Shown here: positions 1 to 8,373 of the stretch, piece after piece | Position numbering within the stretch: position 1 is the first letter of the stretch | Layout of the letters: each line of letters begins with the position of its first letter | Origin: Archangium lipolyticum | GTDB taxonomy: Bacteria > Myxococcota > Myxococcia > Myxococcales > Myxococcaceae | Assembly (NCBI RefSeq): GCF_024623785.1 | Contig: NZ_JANKBZ010000040.1 | Location: 1 to 64,000 of the forward strand | DNA: 64,000 nt | Reading direction: 5' to 3' | Position numbers and translations under genes: made by a program | Notes under the pieces: model-generated | What the model saw: the letters and a program-made list of their open reading frames with translations, nothing else | Databases searched by the model: none | What the model was told of the DNA's origin: nothing

Positions 1-175
1 TGGCAACCTGGTCCAGCAGGCTCTTCTTGGCACCCTCGAAGCCGGACTTGAAGAAGTCGCCGACGACGCTCTTGAGGGCGTCCTTGATGCCGCTGAGGGC
101 GTTGCCGCCGAGGAGCTTACCGATGCCACCGAGGTTGATGTTGGGAAGCTTGAAACCACCGATGTTCAGGCCCAT
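1..175 (-). CDS. Glycine-rich hypothetical protein, N-terminal part only
   Basis: The gene runs off the left edge of the window, so only the first 58 codons are visible. It begins MGLNIGGFKLPNINLGGIGK and continues as an amphipathic helix-like stretch rich in Lys, Leu and Ser. The ATG at 175 is preceded by a good ribosome binding site (GAAGGAG), so the start is well supported. There is no signal peptide or recognisable domain. It lies downstream of, and on the same strand as, the wall hydrolase gene, but an apparent terminator separates the two. Function unknown. Confidence 0.6.
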   Translation of the reverse strand, partial: MGLNIGGFKLPNINLGGIGKLLGGNALSGIKDALKSVVGDFFKSGFEGAKKSLLDQVA

Positions 176-318
176 GACGTTCTCCTTCGTGCCGGCGGCG
201 TGAGTGCCGCCCGGCCTACAAACAGATTATCGCAACTGCCCCGCCGGAGTTTCCTGGGGGATTTTTTTTCCGGCTTTTTTCCTCCGGTCCCCCCATGGCC
301 CCCTCGAGCGCCGGGCGC

Positions 319-363
319 ACGAAAAACGAAGGACCGCGGCCGAGGGGGGGTTGGCCGCGGTCC
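319..363 (-). terminator. Rho-independent terminator after the wall hydrolase gene
   Basis: On the minus strand a perfect 11-bp stem, GGACCGCGGCC paired with GGCCGCGGTCC (331-341 and 353-363), is followed by the T-rich run TTCGTTTTTC. It lies about 60 bp past the stop of the hydrolase gene that ends at 423, and would end that transcript before the glycine-rich gene. Confidence 0.75.
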
Positions 364-422
364 TCGTGCCCCCTCGCCCGGAGAAGAAAGGGGGACTTGG
401 AACCAGGAAATGGAGCCGTGAA

Positions 423-2120
423 TCAGGTCAGCACGTCGAGCGCGCGGTTGTAGTACGCCTCGCGGCTGGCGAGCCCGTTGTAGCCGCCGTTGATGCGGCG
501 GGTGACCTCACGGAAGTTGCCCGCGTCCGCGTAGGTGTTGAGGTTGCGCGTGTTCCAGAACCAGGCGGCGGTGCGGAAGCCCACGTCGGGGTCGGCGGCG
601 CGGGTCGGGTTGTTCACCAGGTCGATGCCCAGGGCCTTGCCGGCGGCCGCGTAGTTGGCGCGGCCGGTGAGCTGGATGGGGCCGCGGCCCTTGAAGCGCT
701 TGCCGTCGCCCGGCTGGGTGTTGCCCAGGTCCTTGCGGCCCTCGTAGGCGGCACCGGAGGCGATCTCCTCCATGTAGCGGAACTCGCCGCTCTCGTGGGC
801 CAGCTGCGCGAGGAAGGCGGCCTGGCGCTTGGGGGTGTTGATGCCGGCCTCGGCCATGGCCTTGTTGAGGTGGGGCAGGTACTGCTCGGCCTTGGCCTGC
901 GAGAGGTTGGGCATGATCTTCCGCAGCTGCGCGAGCGACACGCCGCCCTTGGTGCCGGGCTCGGAGGGGCCGGTGACGGGGCCGGGGCCGGTGGAGCCGC
1001 CCACCTTGGCGCCGAGCTTCTCGAAGGCGGCGCGCGTCTTGGGCCCGTAGTAGCCGGTGTTGGGCACGCCGTGGGCGGCCTGGAACTCCTTGAGGGCCGC
1101 CTCGGTCTTGGGGCCGAAGATGCCGGGGCCGGTGTTCATCTCGGCCTGGGTGAGATTGCCGGCCTTCACCAGGGCCTTCTGGAGCAGTTCCACGTCCTTG
1201 CCGCGAGCGCCCTTCTCCAGGTCCCCGGCGGGCAGGGACATGCCCTTCACGGAGCCGCCCGAGGAGTTCTGGCCGGCCACGGGGCCGCTGCTGCTGCCGG
1301 CCGGAGCGGTGCCCGGGCGCGGGTTGCCACCGGTGAAGGTGACGAGCTCGCCGGTGCTCTTGTAGTTCTTGGGGCCGCCCACGAGCTTGCCGTTCTGGAG
1401 CTTGAGGGCGATCTCCTTCCCGGTGGCGGGATCGTTGGCGTAGTAGGTGTCGCCCTTGCGGTGGGTGACGGTGACCCAGTGGTCGGTGCCGTTGGAGCCG
1501 CCGCCGGAGCCGGCCTTGTAGTCCACGCCGATGACGACGGGGCGGCCGGCGTCGATCTGCTTGTTGATGTTGGACATGCTCCAGCCGGGCTTGGTGGCTC
1601 CGAGGCCGGCCATCTTGGCGGCCTGGCCCCAGATGAGGCCGTTGCCGGAGTAGCCGCCGTTCTTGTCGAGGTAGGCGTCGAGCTCGCCGGGGTTGATGAC
1701 CTTGCCGGTGATCTTGCTCATGGCCATGGCGGTGGAGGTCATGGCGCAGCCGGCGGCGGAGATGGAGGAGCTGGTGCCGAGGGTGCGGCCTCCCCACTGG
1801 GAATCGCCCTGGCGGTACATGGGGGTACCGTCGGCGGAGGTGGGGAAGGTACGGCCGTTGTCATCGCGCACGGGGCCGGCGGCACGGCCACCCGAGGCGG
1901 CCGGCTGCTCGAAGTTGTCGCCGCTCTGGGAGGGGTTGGCGCGAGGCGTCTTGGTGCCAGGAGCGTCGAAGCCGTCGGGGATGGTCAGCTTCTGCCCGAC
2001 CTTGATGAGATCGGGATCCTTGATGTTGTTGGCCTTGGCCAGCTTGTCGACGGTGGTGTTGAACTTCTGGGCGAGCGTCGTCAGGTTGTCGCCGCGACGA
2101 ACGGAGTAGGTGGTGCTCAC
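423..2120 (-). CDS. LysM / C39-like peptidase / PG-binding / GH19 chitinase-like cell-wall hydrolase
   Basis: A multidomain peptidoglycan hydrolase. From the N-terminus it has a LysM domain (about residues 4-50, YSVRRGDNLTTLAQKF), a papain-like C39-type peptidase domain (about 105-245, Cys in AAGCAMTS, His in TDHWVTV, Asp in ANDPATG), a PG_binding_1 domain (about 310-380) and a GH19 chitinase/lysozyme-like domain (about 400-565, acid in AHESGEF, then GRGPIQLTGRANY). Family knowledge says these bind peptidoglycan, cut peptides and cut glycan strands. The GTG at 2120 is chosen because GGAG lies 8 nt upstream and the protein then begins at LysM. An in-frame ATG at 2168 has no ribosome binding site. 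No signal peptide is visible, which is odd for a wall enzyme and suggests release by lysis or a dedicated export route. A terminator follows at 319-363. Confidence 0.88.
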   Translation of the reverse strand: MSTTYSVRRGDNLTTLAQKFNTTVDKLAKANNIKDPDLIKVGQKLTIPDGFDAPGTKTPRANPSQSGDNFEQPAASGGRAAGPVRDDNGRTFPTSADGTPMYRQGDSQWGGRTLGTSSSISAAGCAMTSTAMAMSKITGKVINPGELDAYLDKNGGYSGNGLIWGQAAKMAGLGATKPGWSMSNINKQIDAGRPVVIGVDYKAGSGGGSNGTDHWVTVTHRKGDTYYANDPATGKEIALKLQNGKLVGGPKNYKSTGELVTFTGGNPRPGTAPAGSSSGPVAGQNSSGGSVKGMSLPAGDLEKGARGKDVELLQKALVKAGNLTQAEMNTGPGIFGPKTEAALKEFQAAHGVPNTGYYGPKTRAAFEKLGAKVGGSTGPGPVTGPSEPGTKGGVSLAQLRKIMPNLSQAKAEQYLPHLNKAMAEAGINTPKRQAAFLAQLAHESGEFRYMEEIASGAAYEGRKDLGNTQPGDGKRFKGRGPIQLTGRANYAAAGKALGIDLVNNPTRAADPDVGFRTAAWFWNTRNLNTYADAGNFREVTRRINGGYNGLASREAYYNRALDVLT

Positions 2121-2308
2121 GGTGGGTGCTCCGTGGAGATTGGGTTTGGTGAACAGCGTTGAACCCATTCTCGCAGCTCAATAGGAAAGGTTTCCTGGGA
2201 GCCCCAAAAAAGTGGCGATTCCCCCTGCGGAGCACGCGAATGTGACTGGGAACAGGGGTGGGAACGCACTCCGCGTGCGCGAGCACGTCTCGGAGGCAGA
2301 CAGCGGCC

Positions 2309-5248
2309 TCACCCCGCCTTCGCGCCCACGTCATCCCGCCCGGCGAGCCGTGCCACCGCTTCGATGAGCACTCCCCGCTCCAGCGGCTTGGACAGGTGCA
2401 CCTGGAAGCCCGCGCGGTAGGCCTTCCGCGCGTCCTCGGCGCTCGCGTACGCCGTGAGCGCGATCGCCGGCACCCACTGGTCCCTCGCTTCCGCCCAGGC
2501 TCGCACCCGCCTCAACAGCGCGTGTCCGTCCTCCCCCGGCAGGCCGATGTCCGACACCAACACGTCCGGCAACGCGGCCGTCAGCCTCTCCATCGCCTCG
2601 GCCGCGTTGCTCGCCGTGCTCACCTCCGCGCCCCGCTCGCGCAGCATGAGGGCAATCAGCTCGCGTGCGTCCGCCGCGTCCTCCACCAACAGCACCTTCA
2701 CCTCGTCCAGCTTCACCGCCGGCGCCGTCTCCGCGCCCGGCAGCACCTCCGTCTGCACCTCGGGCAGCACCGCCGGCACCGGCAGCGTCACCATGAAGGT
2801 GGACCCCCTCCCCTCCCCCTCGCTCTCGGCCCGCACCACGCCCCCGTGCAACCCCACCAGGTGGTGGACGATCGCCAACCCCAAGCCCAGTCCACCGTGC
2901 TCGCGCGTCGCCGAGCCGTCCGCCTGCCAGAAGCGCTCGAAGAGGTGCGGCAGCGAGTCCGCTCGAATCCCCTTCCCCGTGTCCGTCACCCGAACCCGCA
3001 GCTCCCGCTCGCTCCGGTCCACCCGCACCCGCACCTGCCCTCCCGCCGGGGTGAACTTCACCGCGTTCACCAGCAGGTTCCAGCACACCTGCTGCAACCG
3101 CCCCGGGTCCCCCACCAGCATCGCCGTGCCGTTGCCGCCCACGTCCACCTCGAGCGACAACGACACTCCCTTCTGCTCCGCGTGCGGCCTCACCACCTCC
3201 ACCGCCGCCTGCACCACCCCCACCAGCTCCACGCCCCGCCGGTGCAGCATCAGCTTGCCGGTGATGATGCGCGACACGTCCAGCACGTCTTCGATCAGCT
3301 GCGCCAGCGTGCGCGCGTTGCGCTCGATGACGGCCAGCCCCTTCTCCACCGCCTTCGCGTCGCTCTGCCGGTTGCGCAGCATCTGCGTCCAACCCAGCAC
3401 CGCCGTCAGCGGCGTGCGCAGCTCGTGGCTCATCACCGCGAGGAACTCGTCCTTCGCGCGGTTGGCCGCCTGCGTCTCCGCCATCAGCCGCGTGTTCTCG
3501 ATCGCCACCGAGGCCATGCGCGCCAGTTGCACCAGGATGGCCTCGTCCTCGGCGCTGAAGTCCCCCTCGTGCCGGTCCGACAGCTGGATGAGGCCCAGGT
3601 TGCGCCCGTCCCTTCCCACCAGGGGCGCCGCCAGCCAGCCGCGCAGCGGCGGGTGCTTCGCCTTGTACCGGCCGAAGTCCTTCCAGGCCGGGTGCGACTC
3701 CAGCTCCACCTGCGTCAGCCTCATGGGCAGGTTCAGCCGGCACACCCACGAGTAGATGCCCGTCCCCTCCGGCGACTCCTTCCAGTCGCGCCACGCCCCA
3801 TACCGCTCCGACATCGACGTGGCGTGGATGGCCTGCGACCAGCTGCCGTCCACCGTCAGGCTGGTGACGGCCTGATGCGCGCCAATCACCTCGCGCGCCT
3901 GCTCCGTCACCGCCCGCAGCACGTGCTCGACCGAGTCCGCCTCGCTGATGACGAGCGCGGCGCTCGCCAGCCCCTGCAACTGCATGGCGTGGCGCTGCTC
4001 GCGCGCGAGCAGCCGCTCCAGCTCCGCCTCGCCCTGGCGCTGGCGGGTGATGTCCCGGTGGGCCCCCACCCACTCGCGCACCGTGCCGTCCCTCTCCAGC
4101 ACCGGCACCGCGCGCGCCAGCACGGAGCGGTACGTCCCGTCGCGGTGCCGCAACCGGTGCTCCATCAGGTAGGGCGTGCGCGTGGAGAGCGCGGACTCCC
4201 ACGTCCTCGCGGTGCGCTCCCGGTCCTCCGGATGCACCGCATCCAACCAGCCCCAGCCCAGCAGCTCCTCGCGCGTCTGCCCCGTGAAGGCCCGCCAGCC
4301 GGGCTGGTCCTCCATGAACTCGCCCGACGTCGGCGTCACCCAGATGATGTCGGAGGTGGCCGTCACCAGCGAGCGGAAGCGCTCCTCGCTGTACCCCAGG
4401 TCGCGAGCCAGCGTCTCCGCCGTGCGGCGCGAGCGCACCAGGTCCGTCACGTCGTAGGCGAAGATGGCCACGCCCTCCACCCGTCCGGCGGCGTCGCGCT
4501 GCGGGTGGTAGGCGATGTCGAAGAACATCTCCTCCGGCGGTGCGCCCTGGCGAGGCACCCTCACCGGCCGGGCCCGCCCCACGTAGGAGCTGCCGGAGAG
4601 GTACACCCGGTCCATCACCTCGAAGACGCCCTGGCCCTCCAGCTCGGGCAGGGCCTCGCGCGCCGGCTGGCCCACCAGGTCCCTGCCCCCGTAGAAGCGG
4701 CGGTGCAGCAGGTTGGAGAAGACGAAGCGGTGCTCGGCCCCCCGGGTGATGCTGACGGCGGCGGGCGCCAGCATCAGCATCTCCTGGAAGCGCGTGCGCT
4801 CGCTCTCCACCGCCGCGCGCGACGTCTGCTCCGCCGACAGCAGCCGCACCCGCTCGTTCTCCGCCAGGCGCCGCTCCGACACGTCCCGGGTGAAGATGAC
4901 GAGGCCCTCGCCCGAGGGGAAGGCGCGCGACTCCAGCCACACGCCCGCGGGATGGAAGAAGTCCTCCAGGGACACGAGCGTCCCCGCGTCCATGGCCCGG
5001 CGCCAGGCGGGGGCGAAGGCGGTGTCCTCCGCCTCGGGCAGCGCGGTCCACAGCTCCTGTCCCAGCAGTTGCTCGCGCGAGCGGCCCAGCAGCCTCTCCC
5101 CCACGGCGTTGAGCCAGAGGAAGCGCCACGCCTTGTCCACCACGAGGATGCCGTCGGTCACGCCGTCGAGCAGCGGATCAAAGCCCGACGGGGCCCGCCT
5201 CTCCGGCCCCCCGGTCGGAGTTCTTGACGGCTCGCGCGTTTCCATCAT
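2309..5248 (-). CDS. Hybrid sensor histidine kinase with PAS, GAF and receiver domains
   Basis: A soluble hybrid two-component kinase of about 979 residues. It has PAS domains (about 20-120, 145-260 and 280-400), a GAF-like domain (about 420-560), a HisKA dimerisation domain with the phosphoacceptor in VMSHELRTPL (near 605), and a HATPase domain (NLLVNAVKF, DTGKGI, GLGLGLAIVHH, from about 726). A C-terminal receiver domain has its acceptor Asp in VLVSDIGLPGEDG (near 900) and Lys in LSKPLE. No membrane segment is seen, so it should sense a cytoplasmic signal. The start is taken at ATGATG (5248). The open frame reaches 5473, but that extension is low-complexity. No separate response regulator is adjacent, so output probably goes through the fused receiver to an unlinked partner. 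Confidence 0.93.
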   Translation of the reverse strand: MMETREPSRTPTGGPERRAPSGFDPLLDGVTDGILVVDKAWRFLWLNAVGERLLGRSREQLLGQELWTALPEAEDTAFAPAWRRAMDAGTLVSLEDFFHPAGVWLESRAFPSGEGLVIFTRDVSERRLAENERVRLLSAEQTSRAAVESERTRFQEMLMLAPAAVSITRGAEHRFVFSNLLHRRFYGGRDLVGQPAREALPELEGQGVFEVMDRVYLSGSSYVGRARPVRVPRQGAPPEEMFFDIAYHPQRDAAGRVEGVAIFAYDVTDLVRSRRTAETLARDLGYSEERFRSLVTATSDIIWVTPTSGEFMEDQPGWRAFTGQTREELLGWGWLDAVHPEDRERTARTWESALSTRTPYLMEHRLRHRDGTYRSVLARAVPVLERDGTVREWVGAHRDITRQRQGEAELERLLAREQRHAMQLQGLASAALVISEADSVEHVLRAVTEQAREVIGAHQAVTSLTVDGSWSQAIHATSMSERYGAWRDWKESPEGTGIYSWVCRLNLPMRLTQVELESHPAWKDFGRYKAKHPPLRGWLAAPLVGRDGRNLGLIQLSDRHEGDFSAEDEAILVQLARMASVAIENTRLMAETQAANRAKDEFLAVMSHELRTPLTAVLGWTQMLRNRQSDAKAVEKGLAVIERNARTLAQLIEDVLDVSRIITGKLMLHRRGVELVGVVQAAVEVVRPHAEQKGVSLSLEVDVGGNGTAMLVGDPGRLQQVCWNLLVNAVKFTPAGGQVRVRVDRSERELRVRVTDTGKGIRADSLPHLFERFWQADGSATREHGGLGLGLAIVHHLVGLHGGVVRAESEGEGRGSTFMVTLPVPAVLPEVQTEVLPGAETAPAVKLDEVKVLLVEDAADARELIALMLRERGAEVSTASNAAEAMERLTAALPDVLVSDIGLPGEDGHALLRRVRAWAEARDQWVPAIALTAYASAEDARKAYRAGFQVHLSKPLERGVLIEAVARLAGRDDVGAKAG

Positions 5249-5478
5249 GGTCGCGAGAACTGGCTTACCAGAGCACGGTGACGCGTGCTCGCGAGCGGGG
5301 CCCGGATTGTTGGACGGCGACCGGAGGAGCCGGCCCCTCTCGTCCTCGAGTGCAGCCCCAGGTAGGAGTAGCGGACACCCGGGGCAGCGTGAAGCCCGCC
5401 CGGGGAGGAAGAGGGCGGCCCCGGGGCCTCCGGCCTTGTGTGTGAGGGAGCCTTCCGTTAGCAGTCGGACCACACGCC

Positions 5479-6132
5479 ATGTCCACCGACGTCACGACTC
5501 CCTCCACGCCCGCGGCGCCCGCCGCGAACCGTTTCCTCTGGGTGGCGCTGGCCGCCGCCGTGTGCCTGCTGCTGCTCGGGATGGCGCTGCTGCGCCAGCG
5601 CACCGCGACCCTGGAGCGCTACGGCCAGCTCCCGGCCTTCACCTTCACCCGCCAGGACGGCAAGCCCTTCGGCCTGGAACAGCTGAAGGGCCGCCCCTTC
5701 GTGGCCAACTTCATCTTCACCCGCTGCCCCACCATCTGCCCCGTCTTCACCCAGAAGATGGCGCGCTTCCAGAAGCAGACGGCGGACATCGGCGGACAGC
5801 TGGCGCTCGTCTCCTTCTCGGTGGACCCGCAGTACGACACGCCCGAGCGCCTCACCGCGTACGGCGCGAAGCACGGCGCGGACCCGGCGCGTTGGAGCTT
5901 CCTCACGGGCGACTACAACGCGCTCAAGGAGACCGTCGTCGGCGGCTTCAAAATGGCCATGGGCCGCAACGAGCAGGACCCGGATGACATCCCCAACATC
6001 TTCCACGGCTCGCACTTCGTGCTGGTGGACCGCACGGGGGAGATTCGCGGCTTCTACAACAGCGAGCACGACGACGCGGTGGAGAAGCTGCTGAGCGACG
6101 CGCGCCAGCTGGTGCGCGACGGCGGCCAGTAA
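5479..6132 (+). CDS. SCO1/SenC family copper chaperone/thioredoxin-like protein
   Basis: A membrane-anchored SCO family protein of 217 residues. An N-terminal membrane segment (about 18-38, FLWVALAAAVCLLLLGMALL) is followed by a thioredoxin fold with the copper/redox motif CPTIC (Cys83 and Cys87) and a conserved His in HGSHFVLVDRTG (near 176). In the family these residues bind copper and help assemble the CuA site of cytochrome c oxidase, or act as a periplasmic thiol reductase. It is divergent from the hybrid kinase, with about 230 bp between them. No oxidase genes are adjacent, so its client cannot be told from context. Confidence 0.9.
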   Translation: MSTDVTTPSTPAAPAANRFLWVALAAAVCLLLLGMALLRQRTATLERYGQLPAFTFTRQDGKPFGLEQLKGRPFVANFIFTRCPTICPVFTQKMARFQKQTADIGGQLALVSFSVDPQYDTPERLTAYGAKHGADPARWSFLTGDYNALKETVVGGFKMAMGRNEQDPDDIPNIFHGSHFVLVDRTGEIRGFYNSEHDDAVEKLLSDARQLVRDGGQ

Positions 6133-6135
6133 CCG

Positions 6136-6681
<546 letters not shown>

Positions 6682-6832
6682 CTTGCGCTCCTTCGAGAGG
6701 GGGCCGGGCGGACGGGCGGGCGGCGAGGAGTCTGACACCCTTCCCGGGAGGCCGGGTCATGACGCGGTGCTTCCAACCGGAGCCCGCGTGCATACCTTGG
6801 CCGGAAAGACGACGCAGAGGGAAGGGACACAC

Positions 6833-7357
6833 ATGCTGACGACTGCGACGGACCTGGTGGGGCGGCTGAAGGATGCCGTGACGAGGGTGGGCACCGAGGG
6901 TGTGCGGGTGGTGATCGACACGCTGGTCTCGGCTGCGGACGAGGTGGACAAGCTGCAGGAGCTGTGGCCGAAGCAGGGGCGTGGGGCGAAGGTGAAGCGC
7001 GAGCCGGCCCGAGGGGCGCGGAGCGCCGAGCAGCAGGCGGCGATGGAGCCCGACCTGTACCGGCCCATCGCGGACCGGCCGGTGAGGAAACGCCCGGAGC
7101 GGCAGCAGGTGGCGCCGGAGCAGGTGCAGGCCACGGCGGAGCTGGTGCTGGAGGAGGCGAGGGCGGTGGAGGAGCGCATCAAGAAGGCGCGGCCCGCCCG
7201 TAAACCCCTGAAGGTGGCGGGGCTGGAAGAGGAGAAGCCGAAGCGGAGGACGTCGGGACGCAAGGCGACGCCCACGGCGACGGCCGCCGCCCCCAAGCGA
7301 GCCAAGGCACCGGAAGGGGGCTTCAAGGCGAAGCGAGGACAAAAACACCGTCACTGA
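6833..7357 (+). CDS. Small basic hypothetical protein
   Basis: A protein of 174 residues with no recognised family. An N-terminal helical part of about 45 residues (MLTTATDLVGRLKDAVTRVG onward) is followed by a long Lys/Arg/Ala/Pro-rich, probably disordered tail ending KRGQKHRH. Such tails often bind nucleic acid, but that is inference. The ATG at 6833 has GAAGGG 6 nt upstream. The longer open frame from 6683 overlaps the macrodomain gene's start region and is rejected. A repeat element begins 9 bp after the stop. Confidence 0.7.
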   Translation: MLTTATDLVGRLKDAVTRVGTEGVRVVIDTLVSAADEVDKLQELWPKQGRGAKVKREPARGARSAEQQAAMEPDLYRPIADRPVRKRPERQQVAPEQVQATAELVLEEARAVEERIKKARPARKPLKVAGLEEEKPKRRTSGRKATPTATAAAPKRAKAPEGGFKAKRGQKHRH

Positions 7358-7366
7358 GCCCCACCA

Positions 7367-7468
7367 CCCCTCTCCCTCCGGGAGAGGGACGGGGAGAGGG
7401 TATCAAACCACCCAGGTTGAACCCGTGAATGCCCCCTCTCCCTCTGGGAGAGGGCTGGGGTGAGGGTC
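7367..7468 (+). repeat. 102-bp composite of two 38-bp palindromic repeats
   Basis: Two tandem copies of the dispersed palindromic repeat (7367-7404 and 7431-7468) flank a 26-nt spacer. Each copy has the inverted repeat CCCTCTCCC/GGGAGAGGG around a three-base loop, followed by a GGGG(T/A)GAGGGT-type tail. The same 102-bp arrangement, same spacer length included, recurs at 9842-9943. It lies between convergent gene ends. Confidence 0.9.
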
Positions 7469-7472
7469 AATT

Positions 7473-7500
7473 CCGAGTCCCGAGTCCCGAGTCCCGAGTC
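7473..7500. repeat. Four exact tandem heptamers
   Basis: The heptamer CCGAGTC is repeated four times without interruption, directly after the composite palindromic repeat. It is non-coding and 27 bp from the stop of the next minus-strand gene. Copy number may vary between strains. Confidence 0.9.
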
Positions 7501-7526
7501 CACCCAAGGGGAGAACCCGGCCCGCG

Positions 7527-8108
7527 TCACCTGCGCGTGACCTTGGGGGCGGTGGCGCGAGGGAGCACCTTGCTGCGCATGCGCGAGGAACTCTTCACGG
7601 TGATGCCGGAGGCCTTCAACTGGGCGGCCTTCTCGGCGGCGAGACGTTCGGCCTCGGCCTTGCGAGCGGCCTCCTCGGCGGCGAGCTGGGCGCGGCGCTG
7701 GGCGAGCACCTCGCGCATGCCCTCGGCGGTGAGGTCCACCTGGGCGAGGTGGAGCCGATAGAGGAGGTCCTCGCGGAGGGAGCCCTTGGCGCGAGCGGGC
7801 TCGATGGAACCGGAGAGCCCGACGACGATCTTGGGACGCTCCTCCTGGGTCTGGAGGCAGCGGACGATGAGGCCCTGGGAGGGGAAATCGAGGCGGGCGA
7901 CATCGGGGATGAAGACGACGCCGCGACGCTGGCGGAGGGCGTCGACAACCTGGGAGGACTGACGGACCTCCACGAGGGGGCCCTCATGGGCAAAGTGGCG
8001 AGCCGAGGCAGCGGCCCACGTGCGCCGCTCGTCCTCGGTGCCCCCGCTCAACAGCACCGAGGCGCGGTTCGTCACGAGCTCTTCTTCGCGGTACCCTCGC
8101 GGTGTCAA
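7527..8108 (-). CDS. Degenerate sigma-54 activator (bEBP) AAA+-like protein
   Basis: About 193 residues that align by eye with the core of NtrC-type activators but lack their catalytic parts. Where Walker A should be there is VLLSGGTEDERRTW with no GxxGxGK. Walker B is replaced by GVVFIPDVARL, the GAFTGA sigma-54-contact loop is missing, but the sensor-like REDLLYRLHLAQVDL is well kept. The C-terminal part is a charged Ala-rich helix and a basic tail rather than an HTH domain. The TTG at 8108 is taken as start because GGAGG lies 6 nt upstream; the open frame reaches 8144. It probably cannot hydrolyse ATP and may be a regulatory or binding relic. Confidence 0.7.
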   Translation of the reverse strand: MTPRGYREEELVTNRASVLLSGGTEDERRTWAAASARHFAHEGPLVEVRQSSQVVDALRQRRGVVFIPDVARLDFPSQGLIVRCLQTQEERPKIVVGLSGSIEPARAKGSLREDLLYRLHLAQVDLTAEGMREVLAQRRAQLAAEEAARKAEAERLAAEKAAQLKASGITVKSSSRMRSKVLPRATAPKVTRR

Positions 8109-8373
8109 AGGCAGACCTCCCCCGTCATTGACTGCTTTTGACAAAGCCTAACGCAAATCGGGTTTCCCGTCGAACCCTGCAAGCGCGCGGGGGCCGACAA
8201 TTCGGCCTCGGATGCGCTCTTTCCCCAATATTTCCACCCAGTTGCAGAAAACCGTTGGAGCCCACACAACCCGTGAGGGGGGATACACGGGGAGGACCCG
8301 GGATGACTTGGTGCGTCGGAACGTTCCCAGGAGCCCTGGGAGCGGTCAGACCCGCCACACGACGAAGCCCCCA

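Noticed and set aside
204-2162. Long plus-strand open frame opposite the wall hydrolase gene
   Set aside because: It is Val/Gly/Ala-rich without domains and mirrors a well-supported gene; a typical antisense shadow of GC-rich coding DNA. The same holds for other long opposite-strand frames (for example 2258-5227, 8212-10218, 10399-11925, 12268-13476).
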